This document shows, piece after piece, positions 1 through 5,991 of a DNA stretch of 10,949 nucleotides. Source of the stretch: CAVPEW01 sp050247895 (GTDB lineage Bacteria > Actinomycetota > Acidimicrobiia > Acidimicrobiales > VFJN01); assembly GCA_050247895.1 (NCBI GenBank), contig JBFWTJ010000118.1, forward strand, positions 1 through 10,949. Direction: 5' to 3'. The notes under the pieces are model-generated. The model searched no databases. It was not told the DNA's origin and was given only the letters and a program-made list of their open reading frames with translations. Both the position numbers and the translations under genes were made by a program. Position 1 is the stretch's first letter, and the number at the start of each line of letters is the position of its first letter.

Positions 1-104
1 TCGTCGACCATGCGCTGGCTCGCCTGCAGCGCAACTTCTACGTCGGCATGGTCGCGGTCAACGCCACGACGCTGGGGATCGTCGCAGCCCTCGTCGCTCG
101 CTGA
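1..104 (+). CDS. 3' end of an unidentified gene, probable membrane protein C-terminus
   Basis: Only the last 33 complete codons are present (reading from base 3, TGA at 102-104), so the gene starts left of the window. The frame was chosen because 29 of its 33 sense codons end in G or C, as expected for a gene of this genome; the two other forward frames are also open here but lack this bias. The peptide ends with a hydrophobic stretch (roughly FYVGMVAVNATTLGIVAALV) closed by a single Arg, which would suit a last transmembrane helix with a very short tail. A mixed-charge segment containing Arg-Leu-Gln-Arg precedes it. I do not recognise the family and cannot assign a function. It converges with the LAQTG surface protein gene, and a strong inverted repeat lies between the two stops. 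Confidence 0.5.
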   Translation, partial: VDHALARLQRNFYVGMVAVNATTLGIVAALVAR

Positions 105-125
105 GCCCCAGCCGGTTGGCGAGGG

Positions 126-159
126 CGCCGGGCCGCCCGGTGTCCCGTGCGGCCCGGCG
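126..159. terminator. Perfect 11-bp inverted repeat, probable bidirectional terminator
   Basis: CGCCGGGCCGC at 126-136 is exactly complementary to GCGGCCCGGCG at 149-159, with a 12-base loop. It begins 21 bases after the stop of the forward gene (104) and ends 5 bases beyond the stop of the reverse gene (165-167). It can therefore form a hairpin in both transcripts. No U-tract follows on either side, which is common in high-GC actinobacteria; termination is inferred from position and stem strength only. Confidence 0.6.
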
Positions 160-164
160 TCCGC

Positions 165-1160
165 TCACCCCGCGCCAGCCCGCCCCGCGCGATGTCGGGC
201 CGTGCGGGTCGCGGACCAGAGCAGGTAGCCCAGGTCCAGGAGCACGACCGCGACGATCACCTGGATGACCGTGGTGGTGCTGGGGCCGGTCTGGGCGAGT
301 TGCGTGGCGGCGCCGGTGGTGCCGGTGGCGCCGGAAGCGGCAGGCGTGCCCGCCGAGGGGGTGGCGCCGGCGCCCGAGACGACGGGGGCCTCGGTCGTCG
401 TGCTCCCCGTCCCGGTCCCGCCCGGCGCGGGCGACTGGGGCAGCGCGCCCTCGCTGCCGTCGGCCGCGGCCACCGCGAAGGCGTTGGCCTGGGTGGGCGT
501 GAAGGTCGTGTAGGAGGCGTCCGAGTAGGAACCGGGCTGGCAGTCGAAGAGCAGCTTGAGCCCGGCGATGTCGCCCACGAAGAACGCGCTGCCGTCGGGC
601 TGGACGTCGCGCCCGCCCGGGCCGACGCCACCGACGTTGGGGAGCGTCCCGGGGCCGGCCTGGGAGATCGAGACCGGTTGGGCCGGGTCCACTCGGGTCC
701 AGGTCACGTCGGGGAGCGTGGCCGTGATCTGCACCGGGGTCGACGACTCGTCGCCGTTGCCGGGCGAGCCGTCGGGATCGGTGATGGTGAAGCTCGCGTC
801 GAGGTCGACGGTGAGGGTCTTGGTGCCCTCGACCGTGTTGGTCGCGGCCAGCGCGACGTGCGCGGTGACCGGGATGGTGTTGGCCCCCACCCCGATGCCG
901 CCCAGGCCCGTGTTGTAGCCCGTCTTGGGGAAGAAGTCGGGCAGGGCGGCCTGGACCTGCAGGCCGCTCAGGGTCACGGTGCCCGTGCCCGAGGCCGTGC
1001 CGGTCCAGGTGAGGTCGATGCCCCGGTACCGGCCCGGTTCGAGGTTGTTGTCGCAGGCGTTGGGGGTGACGGCGGTGGCGGCGGTGGCCGGCGGGCTCGT
1101 GACGAGCACGACGGACAGTGCGACGACGAGCGCGGCCGGTGCGGCGATGCGGCGGATCAC
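165..1160 (-). CDS. Secreted surface protein with LAQTG sortase signal and a WxL-associated-type beta domain
   Basis: 331 residues from a GTG at 1160-1158. This start is preferred because GGGAGGA (1176-1170) sits 9 bases upstream and the protein then opens with a typical signal peptide: an IRR n-region, a hydrophobic core, and Ala-rich cleavage near residue 27-30. A longer in-frame GTG at 1214 would add 18 residues unlike a signal peptide. The mature part (about 31-230) starts with TPNAC and ends at FDCQPG, so two Cys could close one disulfide. It is clearly similar to repeat 1 of the divergent 1364-3403 protein (shared TPNAC, TLSG, ATNT, TWT, VSISQA, GTLPN). A Pro/Gly/Thr/Ala-rich wall spacer follows (about 235-287), then LAQTG (288-292), a hydrophobic helix and an Arg/His-rich tail. 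LAxTG is the type of motif used by class E sortases of high-GC Gram-positives. Predicted to be covalently wall-linked; its binding role is unknown. Confidence 0.88.
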   Translation of the reverse strand: MIRRIAAPAALVVALSVVLVTSPPATAATAVTPNACDNNLEPGRYRGIDLTWTGTASGTGTVTLSGLQVQAALPDFFPKTGYNTGLGGIGVGANTIPVTAHVALAATNTVEGTKTLTVDLDASFTITDPDGSPGNGDESSTPVQITATLPDVTWTRVDPAQPVSISQAGPGTLPNVGGVGPGGRDVQPDGSAFFVGDIAGLKLLFDCQPGSYSDASYTTFTPTQANAFAVAAADGSEGALPQSPAPGGTGTGSTTTEAPVVSGAGATPSAGTPAASGATGTTGAATQLAQTGPSTTTVIQVIVAVVLLDLGYLLWSATRTARHRAGRAGAG

Positions 1161-1226
1161 AGGGGGAGCTCCTCCCGAAGGTTGCGTCTCGCTGGGATCG
1201 TATGTAAGGGTCACTTAATAGAGCAA
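1161..1226 (-). promoter_or_regulatory. Candidate promoter and ribosome binding site of the LAQTG protein gene
   Basis: Reading on the reverse strand, TTGCTC (1226-1221) and TACGAT (1202-1197) are separated by 18 bases and fit a sigma-70-type -35/-10 pair; TACGAT matches the actinobacterial TAnnnT pattern well. Transcription would start near 1190. GGGAGGA at 1176-1170 is a strong Shine-Dalgarno sequence 9 bases before the GTG at 1160. If the promoter is right, the alternative GTG at 1214 lies upstream of the transcript, which supports the shorter protein. The local sequence is also visibly less GC-rich than the genes. The promoter is a pattern call only. Confidence 0.4.
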
Positions 1227-1363
1227 GACAGCACAACCTGGGGAACCGGTGCGGGCGGTCTTCTCTGTGTGGCAATGCAGCTGGTCTGCTGCGACCCGCG
1301 CCGTCGCAGTCCCGCTGGAACCCGTCTGTCCAGAGATGCAAACGGAAGGAACCCACTCCAGCG
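1227..1363 (+). promoter_or_regulatory. Leader region of the WxL-like protein gene
   Basis: This is the forward half of the 203-bp divergent intergenic region (1161-1363). GGAAGGA at 1344-1350 is a plausible ribosome binding site, 13 bases before the ATG at 1364 and so slightly far. GCAGC (1277-1281) can pair with GCTGC (1288-1292) across a 6-base loop, a weak hairpin. I see no convincing -35/-10 pair for the forward gene, although its promoter should lie here. I see no riboswitch or clear operator. Confidence 0.35.
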
Positions 1364-3403
1364 ATGAGACCCTTCAAGAGGAGGAAGGTCGCCGGCCTCG
1401 CTGCCGGTGCCGTCCTCGCCACGACCGTCGGCGTCCTCGCGCCGCTCGCACCCGCCGGTGCGGCCACGGCCGAGACGCCCAACGCCTGCCGGTACAGCTA
1501 CGACGGCATCTGGCGGGACGTCGACGTGACCTTCACCGGCGCGTCGACCCCCAACCCCGTCGCAGCCGGCAGCACCATCACGCTGTCCGGTGCCACCGTC
1601 ACCGCCGAGATCCCGGCGGAGCTGATCGCCTACGCCTACAACGACCTGGGCATGCTCTCGCTCGGCGAGAACTCCTTCCCGGTGTCGGTGTGGCTGGCGC
1701 TCACGGCGACCAACACCGACAGCCCGACCAAGGTCGTCGAGCTGACCGCCAACGCGACGACCACCATCAGCGGTGCCGCGCCGAACGCCACGGCCACCCC
1801 GCTGACCTTCACCGCGGCCATCCCGGCCACGACCTGGACCGCCACCGGCGGCACCGTGTCGATCAGCCAGGCCGCGCAGGGCACCCTGGGCACGCTGCCC
1901 AACGCAGGCATCAACGACGCCCCGGTCTCCCCGACGGGCTCGGCCTACATCAAGACCCGCATCGGTGACACCGGTCCGCAGCTGCGCCTCGACTGCCTGT
2001 CGGGCCGCCAGGTGCAGATCCCGGGCAACCCGGTGACCTACAGCTACGAGGCTCTCCCGGCCCCGGCGTTCGACACCGTCACCGTCGAGGGTGGCGGCGG
2101 CGATCCCGATCCCGAGCCCGGCGAGACCGCCTTCGAGTGCCAGAGCAACCTGGGCGCGTACCAGGGCGCCGAGATCATCCCGTTCGACCTGACCCTGGCC
2201 ACCAGCCAGGCGCCGCAGGTCGCGGGTGGTCAGGTCACCCTGCGCAGCCTGACCGCCAACGGCTCGCTGGCCGGCAGCTTCATCGCCGACCTGTACGGCC
2301 GTGGCCAGGCCCCGCTCGGCGAGGCGACCCACAACGCGACCTTCTACGTCGCGGTGCAGGGCGCCAACACCGTCGAGGGCGTCCAGGTCGTCACGGGCAA
2401 CTTCACGTGGACCTCGAACGTCACCGACCCGACCCCGGGCGACGTGTGGGGCGCCGATCCGAGCAAGCCTCGGACCGACCTCACCGATCCCAACGACGCG
2501 ACGGCGACCGACGTCAGCTTCACCGTGGCGCTGGCCAACTCCACCTGGACCCCGGCCGGCCCCGGCGACGTCGACTTCACCCTCGCCCCGGCGGGCTCGC
2601 TGCCCCGGCTGACCATCGTCGGCCACGGCTACGGCGGCTTCTACCCGACCTTCCCCTACGGCAGCGTGTTCCTGCGCTCGGAGACCGGCCACTACGGCTC
2701 GAACTTCGACTGCGTGAACGGCACCATCGCCATCAACGAGGGGACGGCCTGCAACGCCAACCAGGGCGTGCTGACCAACTGCATCCCGCCGCGGTCGCTG
2801 TACGGCAACATCCCCTTCGATCCGGCCATCCCGGATCCGGTGGACCCGAACGCCACGGCCCCCATCCGGGGCTCGATCGGTCGGTACACCATCACCGAGG
2901 GCGACCCGATCGAGCTGGCCACGGCCTCGGTCAGCGGGGACGCCCCCATCGCCAAGGTCAACCAGGTCACGACCTTCAACGTCATCGGTAGCCCGCTGCG
3001 CCTGACCCAGGCCAACTCGGTGTTCCCGCTGTCGTCGGTCGCCCCCGGCGGCACCGCCACCGGCAGCCTGGCCGACCTGACCGTCACCGACCTGCGCGGC
3101 ACGAACGCCGGCTGGACGCTCAGCGGCCAGTTCAGCGACTTCGGCAACGCGACCGACTCGATCTCGGCGAGCAACGCGGGCTGGACGCCCACCGCCTCGG
3201 TCCTGTCGGTCCCGGTCGGCGACTCCCAGGTGACGCCGGGCGCGGCGATCACCAGCGGGCTCGACACCCCGCAGACCCTCTGCTCGTCGCCGGCGGGCCA
3301 CTCCGGTGGCGAGTTCCGCTGCGACGCCTCGGTGCGGCTCACCGTGCCGGCGTCGACGGCGAAGGGCACCTACACGGGCCTCGTGACCATCACCCTGGTC
3401 TGA
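1364..3403 (+). CDS. Large secreted protein with two tandem Cys-flanked domains and a C-terminal WxL-like domain
   Basis: 679 residues from the ATG at 1364, with GGAAGGA upstream. The signal peptide spans about 1-36: RPFKRRK, a hydrophobic core, and Ala-rich cleavage before ETPN. Repeat 1 (Cys42 to Cys211) is closely similar to the LAQTG protein across the intergenic region. An acidic linker (GGGGDPDPEPGE) leads to repeat 2 (Cys259 to Cys450), more diverged but keeping the ANTVEG and STWTP positions. Cys463 and Cys473 follow. The last 200 residues resemble a WxL domain: VTDLRGTNAGWTLSGQF places the W-x-L at 584-586, a Cys pair lies at 640/653, and the protein ends in YTGLVTITLV with no tail, as WxL proteins do. 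The second W of the canonical pair is missing. WxL domains bind peptidoglycan non-covalently in Firmicutes. There is no transmembrane anchor or LPxTG motif. The next gene encodes a DUF916-like partner, which supports the WxL reading. Confidence 0.85.
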   Translation: MRPFKRRKVAGLAAGAVLATTVGVLAPLAPAGAATAETPNACRYSYDGIWRDVDVTFTGASTPNPVAAGSTITLSGATVTAEIPAELIAYAYNDLGMLSLGENSFPVSVWLALTATNTDSPTKVVELTANATTTISGAAPNATATPLTFTAAIPATTWTATGGTVSISQAAQGTLGTLPNAGINDAPVSPTGSAYIKTRIGDTGPQLRLDCLSGRQVQIPGNPVTYSYEALPAPAFDTVTVEGGGGDPDPEPGETAFECQSNLGAYQGAEIIPFDLTLATSQAPQVAGGQVTLRSLTANGSLAGSFIADLYGRGQAPLGEATHNATFYVAVQGANTVEGVQVVTGNFTWTSNVTDPTPGDVWGADPSKPRTDLTDPNDATATDVSFTVALANSTWTPAGPGDVDFTLAPAGSLPRLTIVGHGYGGFYPTFPYGSVFLRSETGHYGSNFDCVNGTIAINEGTACNANQGVLTNCIPPRSLYGNIPFDPAIPDPVDPNATAPIRGSIGRYTITEGDPIELATASVSGDAPIAKVNQVTTFNVIGSPLRLTQANSVFPLSSVAPGGTATGSLADLTVTDLRGTNAGWTLSGQFSDFGNATDSISASNAGWTPTASVLSVPVGDSQVTPGAAITSGLDTPQTLCSSPAGHSGGEFRCDASVRLTVPASTAKGTYTGLVTITLV

Positions 3404-3417
3404 GTCCCTGAGGTCGT

Positions 3418-3452
3418 GGTGGTCCTCCCCGGCGGCGGCCGGGGAGGCCACC
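3418..3452 (+). terminator. Strong hairpin after the WxL-like gene
   Basis: GGTGG (3418-3422) pairs with CCACC (3448-3452), and CCTCCCCGG (3424-3432) pairs with CCGGGGAGG (3439-3447). A single bulged T lies at 3423 and the loop is CGGCGG. This gives 14 GC-rich base pairs starting 14 bases after the stop at 3403. There is no U-tract, so it may terminate, partly terminate or protect the upstream mRNA. It could let the abundant surface protein be expressed above the downstream membrane proteins. Confidence 0.5.
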
Positions 3453-3468
3453 CGATCCTCGCCGTCCC

Positions 3469-3486
3469 GCTCCCCCCGAGGGGAGC
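3469..3486 (+). repeat. Second hairpin in the intergenic region (7-bp stem)
   Basis: GCTCCCC (3469-3475) pairs perfectly with GGGGAGC (3480-3486) around the loop CCGA. It lies 16 bases beyond the larger hairpin and 26 bases before the next ATG. It may work with the first as a tandem terminator or attenuator, or shape the leader of the next gene. Confidence 0.4.
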
Positions 3487-3512
3487 CCGAACCCCAGGAA
3501 CACCTCCACCGG

Positions 3513-4613
3513 ATGCCCACCCCGCCCTGCCCCCGCCGCCCCCGCTCCCGGGGGCGCTCGCTCGTCGGCACCCTCGCCGCGGCCCTGGCCGTGGTGGTCG
3601 CGCTGGGCCCGGGCACCGCCCTGGCCCAGACCGCGCCGACGACCTCGGGCGAGGCACCCGCGGCCGGCCCGCCCCTCCAGTGGGCCGTCGAGCCGTCGGG
3701 CCCGTACGGCACCGGCTACCGCGACGCCTTCTCCTACACCCTGGCGCCGGGCCAGGTCGTCGACGACGTGGTGGGCGTCTCGAACCTGTCCTCGGAGCCG
3801 CTCAGCTTCCAGGTCTACGCCACCGACGCCCGCAACACCGCCGCCGGCGGCTTCACCCTGCTGCCCGGCAACGAGGACCCGACCGACATCGGGACCTGGA
3901 TCGACCTCGCGGTGGGCGAGTACGTGGTCGAGCCCGGTCAGCGGGCCGACATCCCCTTCCGGTTGACCGTGCCCGACGACGCCTCGCCCGGCGACCACGC
4001 CGGGGGCATCGTCGCCGCCCGGTTCGTGGCCGGTGGCACCACCGCCGACGGCGGCGTGCAGGTCGACTCCGACCAGCGGGTCGGGGCCCGCGTCTACCTG
4101 CGCGTCGAGGGCGACGCCCGGCCCGGCCTCGCGGTCGAGGGGGTCGACGTCGGCTACTCGGCGCCGGCGACCCCGTTCGGCTCGGGCCGCACCATGACCG
4201 TACGCTTCCAGGTCCGCAACACCGGCAACGTCATGCTCGCGCCCGACGTCAACATCGCCCTCGAGGGGCCCTTCGGCCGGGGCAACCGCGGGCCGTTCGA
4301 GCACGAGGTGCCCGAGCTGCTCCCCGGGAGCACCTACGAGATCGTCCAGGAGCTGGCCGACGTCCAGCCCCTCGGCCGGTTCGAGCTGCGGATCGGTGCC
4401 CGGGCCGACGGCGACGAGCCCGTGGCCGTGGAGCGCACCATGTCGGTCTGGGCCGTGCCGTGGGCCACCGTGGCGGTGGTGGCCGCGCTCGTCGCGCTGG
4501 CCGTCGCCCGGGCCTGGTCCCGGCACCGCAGGCGCCGGGCCGCCCGCCGCCAGGACGACTTCGACTGGGAGGCGGCCACCGCCGACCGGCCGGGCGAGCC
4601 GGTCCGCTCTTGA
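3513..4613 (+). CDS. DUF916-like (WxL-interacting) membrane-anchored surface protein
   Basis: 366 residues from the ATG at 3513; AGGA at 3496-3499 is a weak, somewhat distant ribosome binding site. The signal peptide (Arg-rich n-region, hydrophobic core) ends at ALA|QT near residue 38. Residues about 55-170 look like the peptidoglycan-binding half of WxL-interacting proteins (DUF916): an opening LQWAVEPSGP, the YTLAPGQ and GVSNLSSEPLSFQVYATDA strands, VEPGQRADIPFRLTVPDDA, and the GDHAGGI turn. About 189-305 (from VGARVYLRVEG through VRNTGN) fits the second, partner-binding beta domain. A single helix (about 311-332) and RHRRRR follow, with a short acidic cytoplasmic end. In Firmicutes such proteins bridge WxL proteins and peptidoglycan, so this is probably the partner of the upstream gene product. 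Its stop overlaps the TTG start of the next gene. Family call from recalled patterns, not a search. Confidence 0.85.
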   Translation: MPTPPCPRRPRSRGRSLVGTLAAALAVVVALGPGTALAQTAPTTSGEAPAAGPPLQWAVEPSGPYGTGYRDAFSYTLAPGQVVDDVVGVSNLSSEPLSFQVYATDARNTAAGGFTLLPGNEDPTDIGTWIDLAVGEYVVEPGQRADIPFRLTVPDDASPGDHAGGIVAARFVAGGTTADGGVQVDSDQRVGARVYLRVEGDARPGLAVEGVDVGYSAPATPFGSGRTMTVRFQVRNTGNVMLAPDVNIALEGPFGRGNRGPFEHEVPELLPGSTYEIVQELADVQPLGRFELRIGARADGDEPVAVERTMSVWAVPWATVAVVAALVALAVARAWSRHRRRRAARRQDDFDWEAATADRPGEPVRS

Positions 4614-5977
4614 GCGACCTGCCCGCCGGGCGCCGGGACCCCCGCCCCTCCCGGCGGGCGCGGTGGGCCCGAGGTGCGGGTGCCGTCGTCGCCGGTGGCC
4701 TGGCGGTGCTGGCCGCCGCGGTGGCCGGCCCGCTGGGACCGGCCTCGGCCCAGACCTCGCCGGTCGTGGTGCTCGAACCGGCCGCCCCCGCGGTCGGCGA
4801 GCAGCTCACCATCCGGGCCGAGGGCCTGTCGCCCTCGCGGCTCTACACGGTCGAGCTGTGCGGCAACGGCGCGGCCCGGGGCTCGGCCGACTGCCACGCC
4901 CCCACGGCGACGACCATGGTGTCGCGCGACGGGGGCCAGCTGGTGGCCCAGGTCCCGGTCCCCATGCTCGACGCCGGGTGTCCCTGCGTGGTCCGGCTGA
5001 CGACCCCCGGCGCCGCCCCGGTCCTGACCCCGGTGCGGATCGCCGGGATCGTCGAGGTCCCGCCCAGCCTGTCGCGGACCCTGCCCCACCGTTCGGTGCG
5101 GGTCGTGGCCGCGTCCCTCGAGGTCGACGCCGGGTGGCGGTCGTGGTTCGGGCTGCCGACCGAGGGCGTCCTGGAGCTGACGCTGCTCAACGACGGCGAG
5201 GTCCCGCTGGCCACCGTGCCCCTGGCCCTGGCCACCGGCGCGGGCCCAGAGCCCACCGGCTACCTCGAGGCGCCGGTGGTCGAGGACCTCCAGCCCGGGG
5301 AGTCGCGACGGGTCGTGGTCGAGGTGCCCGTCGGCCCCCTGCGCACGGGGGCGGTCACCGTGGTCGGGCGGGTCGAGGGGTTCGACCCTCCGGTGGAGGT
5401 CCGCGTGGGGAGCGGGACGGCCCACCCGTGGGGGCTGCTGGCCCTGGCCGCGGTCGTCGTCCAGATCGTGCTGATCGGTTGGCGCAACCGCTACCGGCGG
5501 CGCCTCGTCGCCCAACGGCGGGAGGAGGGCCGCTGGCGCACCGGCATGGCCCCCGAGGTCGGCACCGTGGCCGCGGCCGACGCGACCGACGCCACCGCCG
5601 AGGGCGGCCGCCGGGCGGTCCCGGGATCGCCGCCCGCCCCTCCCTTGGCCGCCGAGGCCGAGGGTTGGGAGCGCGAGCTCGAGGGCTGGCTCCGCGGCGC
5701 GGGCGACGCGCCGTCCGAGGGCTCCCGCCCGGCGTTCGACCTCGACGAGGCCGAGTGGGACGCCGAGCTGGTGCGGTGGCTGGCCGACGCCGGTCCCGAG
5801 CCCCTGCCACCGCCCATCGAGGTCGCGCCGGGCGCCGCGGCCGAGTCCGCGCCGGCCACGGCCCTGGAGCGTTGGCTCACCGGTCCCGACCCCGACGCCA
5901 TGGCCTCGGGGACCGGGCCGGCGTCGGCCCAGCGCCGGGCCTGGATCCAGGCCTGGTACGACGCCGCCCGACGCTGA
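4610..5977 (+). CDS. Membrane-anchored protein with exported beta domains and a Trp-repeat cytoplasmic tail
   Basis: 455 residues if it starts at TTG 4610, which overlaps the TGA of the previous gene (TTGA, 4610-4613). No ATG or GTG lies in frame nearby, and this start gives a sound signal peptide (RR/Arg-rich n-region, hydrophobic core, ASA|QT near residue 47). Residues about 51-145 form an Ig-like domain with Cys84/Cys95 and a C124-P-C126 pair; the Cys layout and GLSPSRLYTVELC recall neocarzinostatin-like folds, but the match is uncertain. About 160-265 is a second beta domain (TLLNDGEVPL, VEDLQPGESRRVVVEV) like those of sugar-binding or NEW3-type proteins. One helix spans about 274-291, followed by RNRYRRR. 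The 160-residue tail is Ala/Glu-rich and carries repeats W-x-x-E-L-x-x-W-L at 353 and 383 and a shorter E-R-W-L near 422. Function unknown; probably part of the surface complex with the preceding genes. Confidence 0.8.
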   Translation: MSDLPAGRRDPRPSRRARWARGAGAVVAGGLAVLAAAVAGPLGPASAQTSPVVVLEPAAPAVGEQLTIRAEGLSPSRLYTVELCGNGAARGSADCHAPTATTMVSRDGGQLVAQVPVPMLDAGCPCVVRLTTPGAAPVLTPVRIAGIVEVPPSLSRTLPHRSVRVVAASLEVDAGWRSWFGLPTEGVLELTLLNDGEVPLATVPLALATGAGPEPTGYLEAPVVEDLQPGESRRVVVEVPVGPLRTGAVTVVGRVEGFDPPVEVRVGSGTAHPWGLLALAAVVVQIVLIGWRNRYRRRLVAQRREEGRWRTGMAPEVGTVAAADATDATAEGGRRAVPGSPPAPPLAAEAEGWERELEGWLRGAGDAPSEGSRPAFDLDEAEWDAELVRWLADAGPEPLPPPIEVAPGAAAESAPATALERWLTGPDPDAMASGTGPASAQRRAWIQAWYDAARR

Positions 5978-5991
5978 GGCCGGTCGTCAGC
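5973..5991. other. Convergent stop codons forming a short inverted repeat
   Basis: The stops of the forward surface gene (TGA 5975-5977) and the reverse acpS gene (TGA 5989-5987) are 9 bp apart. GCTGA (5973-5977) and TCAGC (5987-5991) are complementary, so both stops lie within a 5-bp stem. There is no room for independent terminators, so the transcripts probably overlap. The stem is short and may be chance. Confidence 0.3.

Noticed and set aside
1161..1214. Longer start (GTG at 1214) for the LAQTG protein
   Set aside because: It lacks a ribosome binding site, would lie upstream of the candidate promoter, and puts a polar stretch before the signal peptide.
58..1482. 474-codon reverse frame and a 406-codon forward frame (147-1367) over the LAQTG gene
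   Set aside because: Both translate to Arg/Gly/His-rich sequence typical of off-frame reading of high-GC genes and contradict the well-supported 165-1160 gene.
1211..3712. Open reading frame of 833 codons on the reverse strand opposite the WxL-like gene
   Set aside because: The product is an Arg/Gly/Asp/Val-rich low-complexity sequence with no domain, and it covers a forward gene with a signal peptide, recognisable domains and proper codon bias. It is a GC-rich shadow frame.
3416..4609. Upstream extension of the 4610-5977 frame to base 3416
   Set aside because: This part is out of frame with the DUF916-like gene and gives Arg/Pro/Gly-rich sequence. The real protein begins with a signal peptide at 4610.
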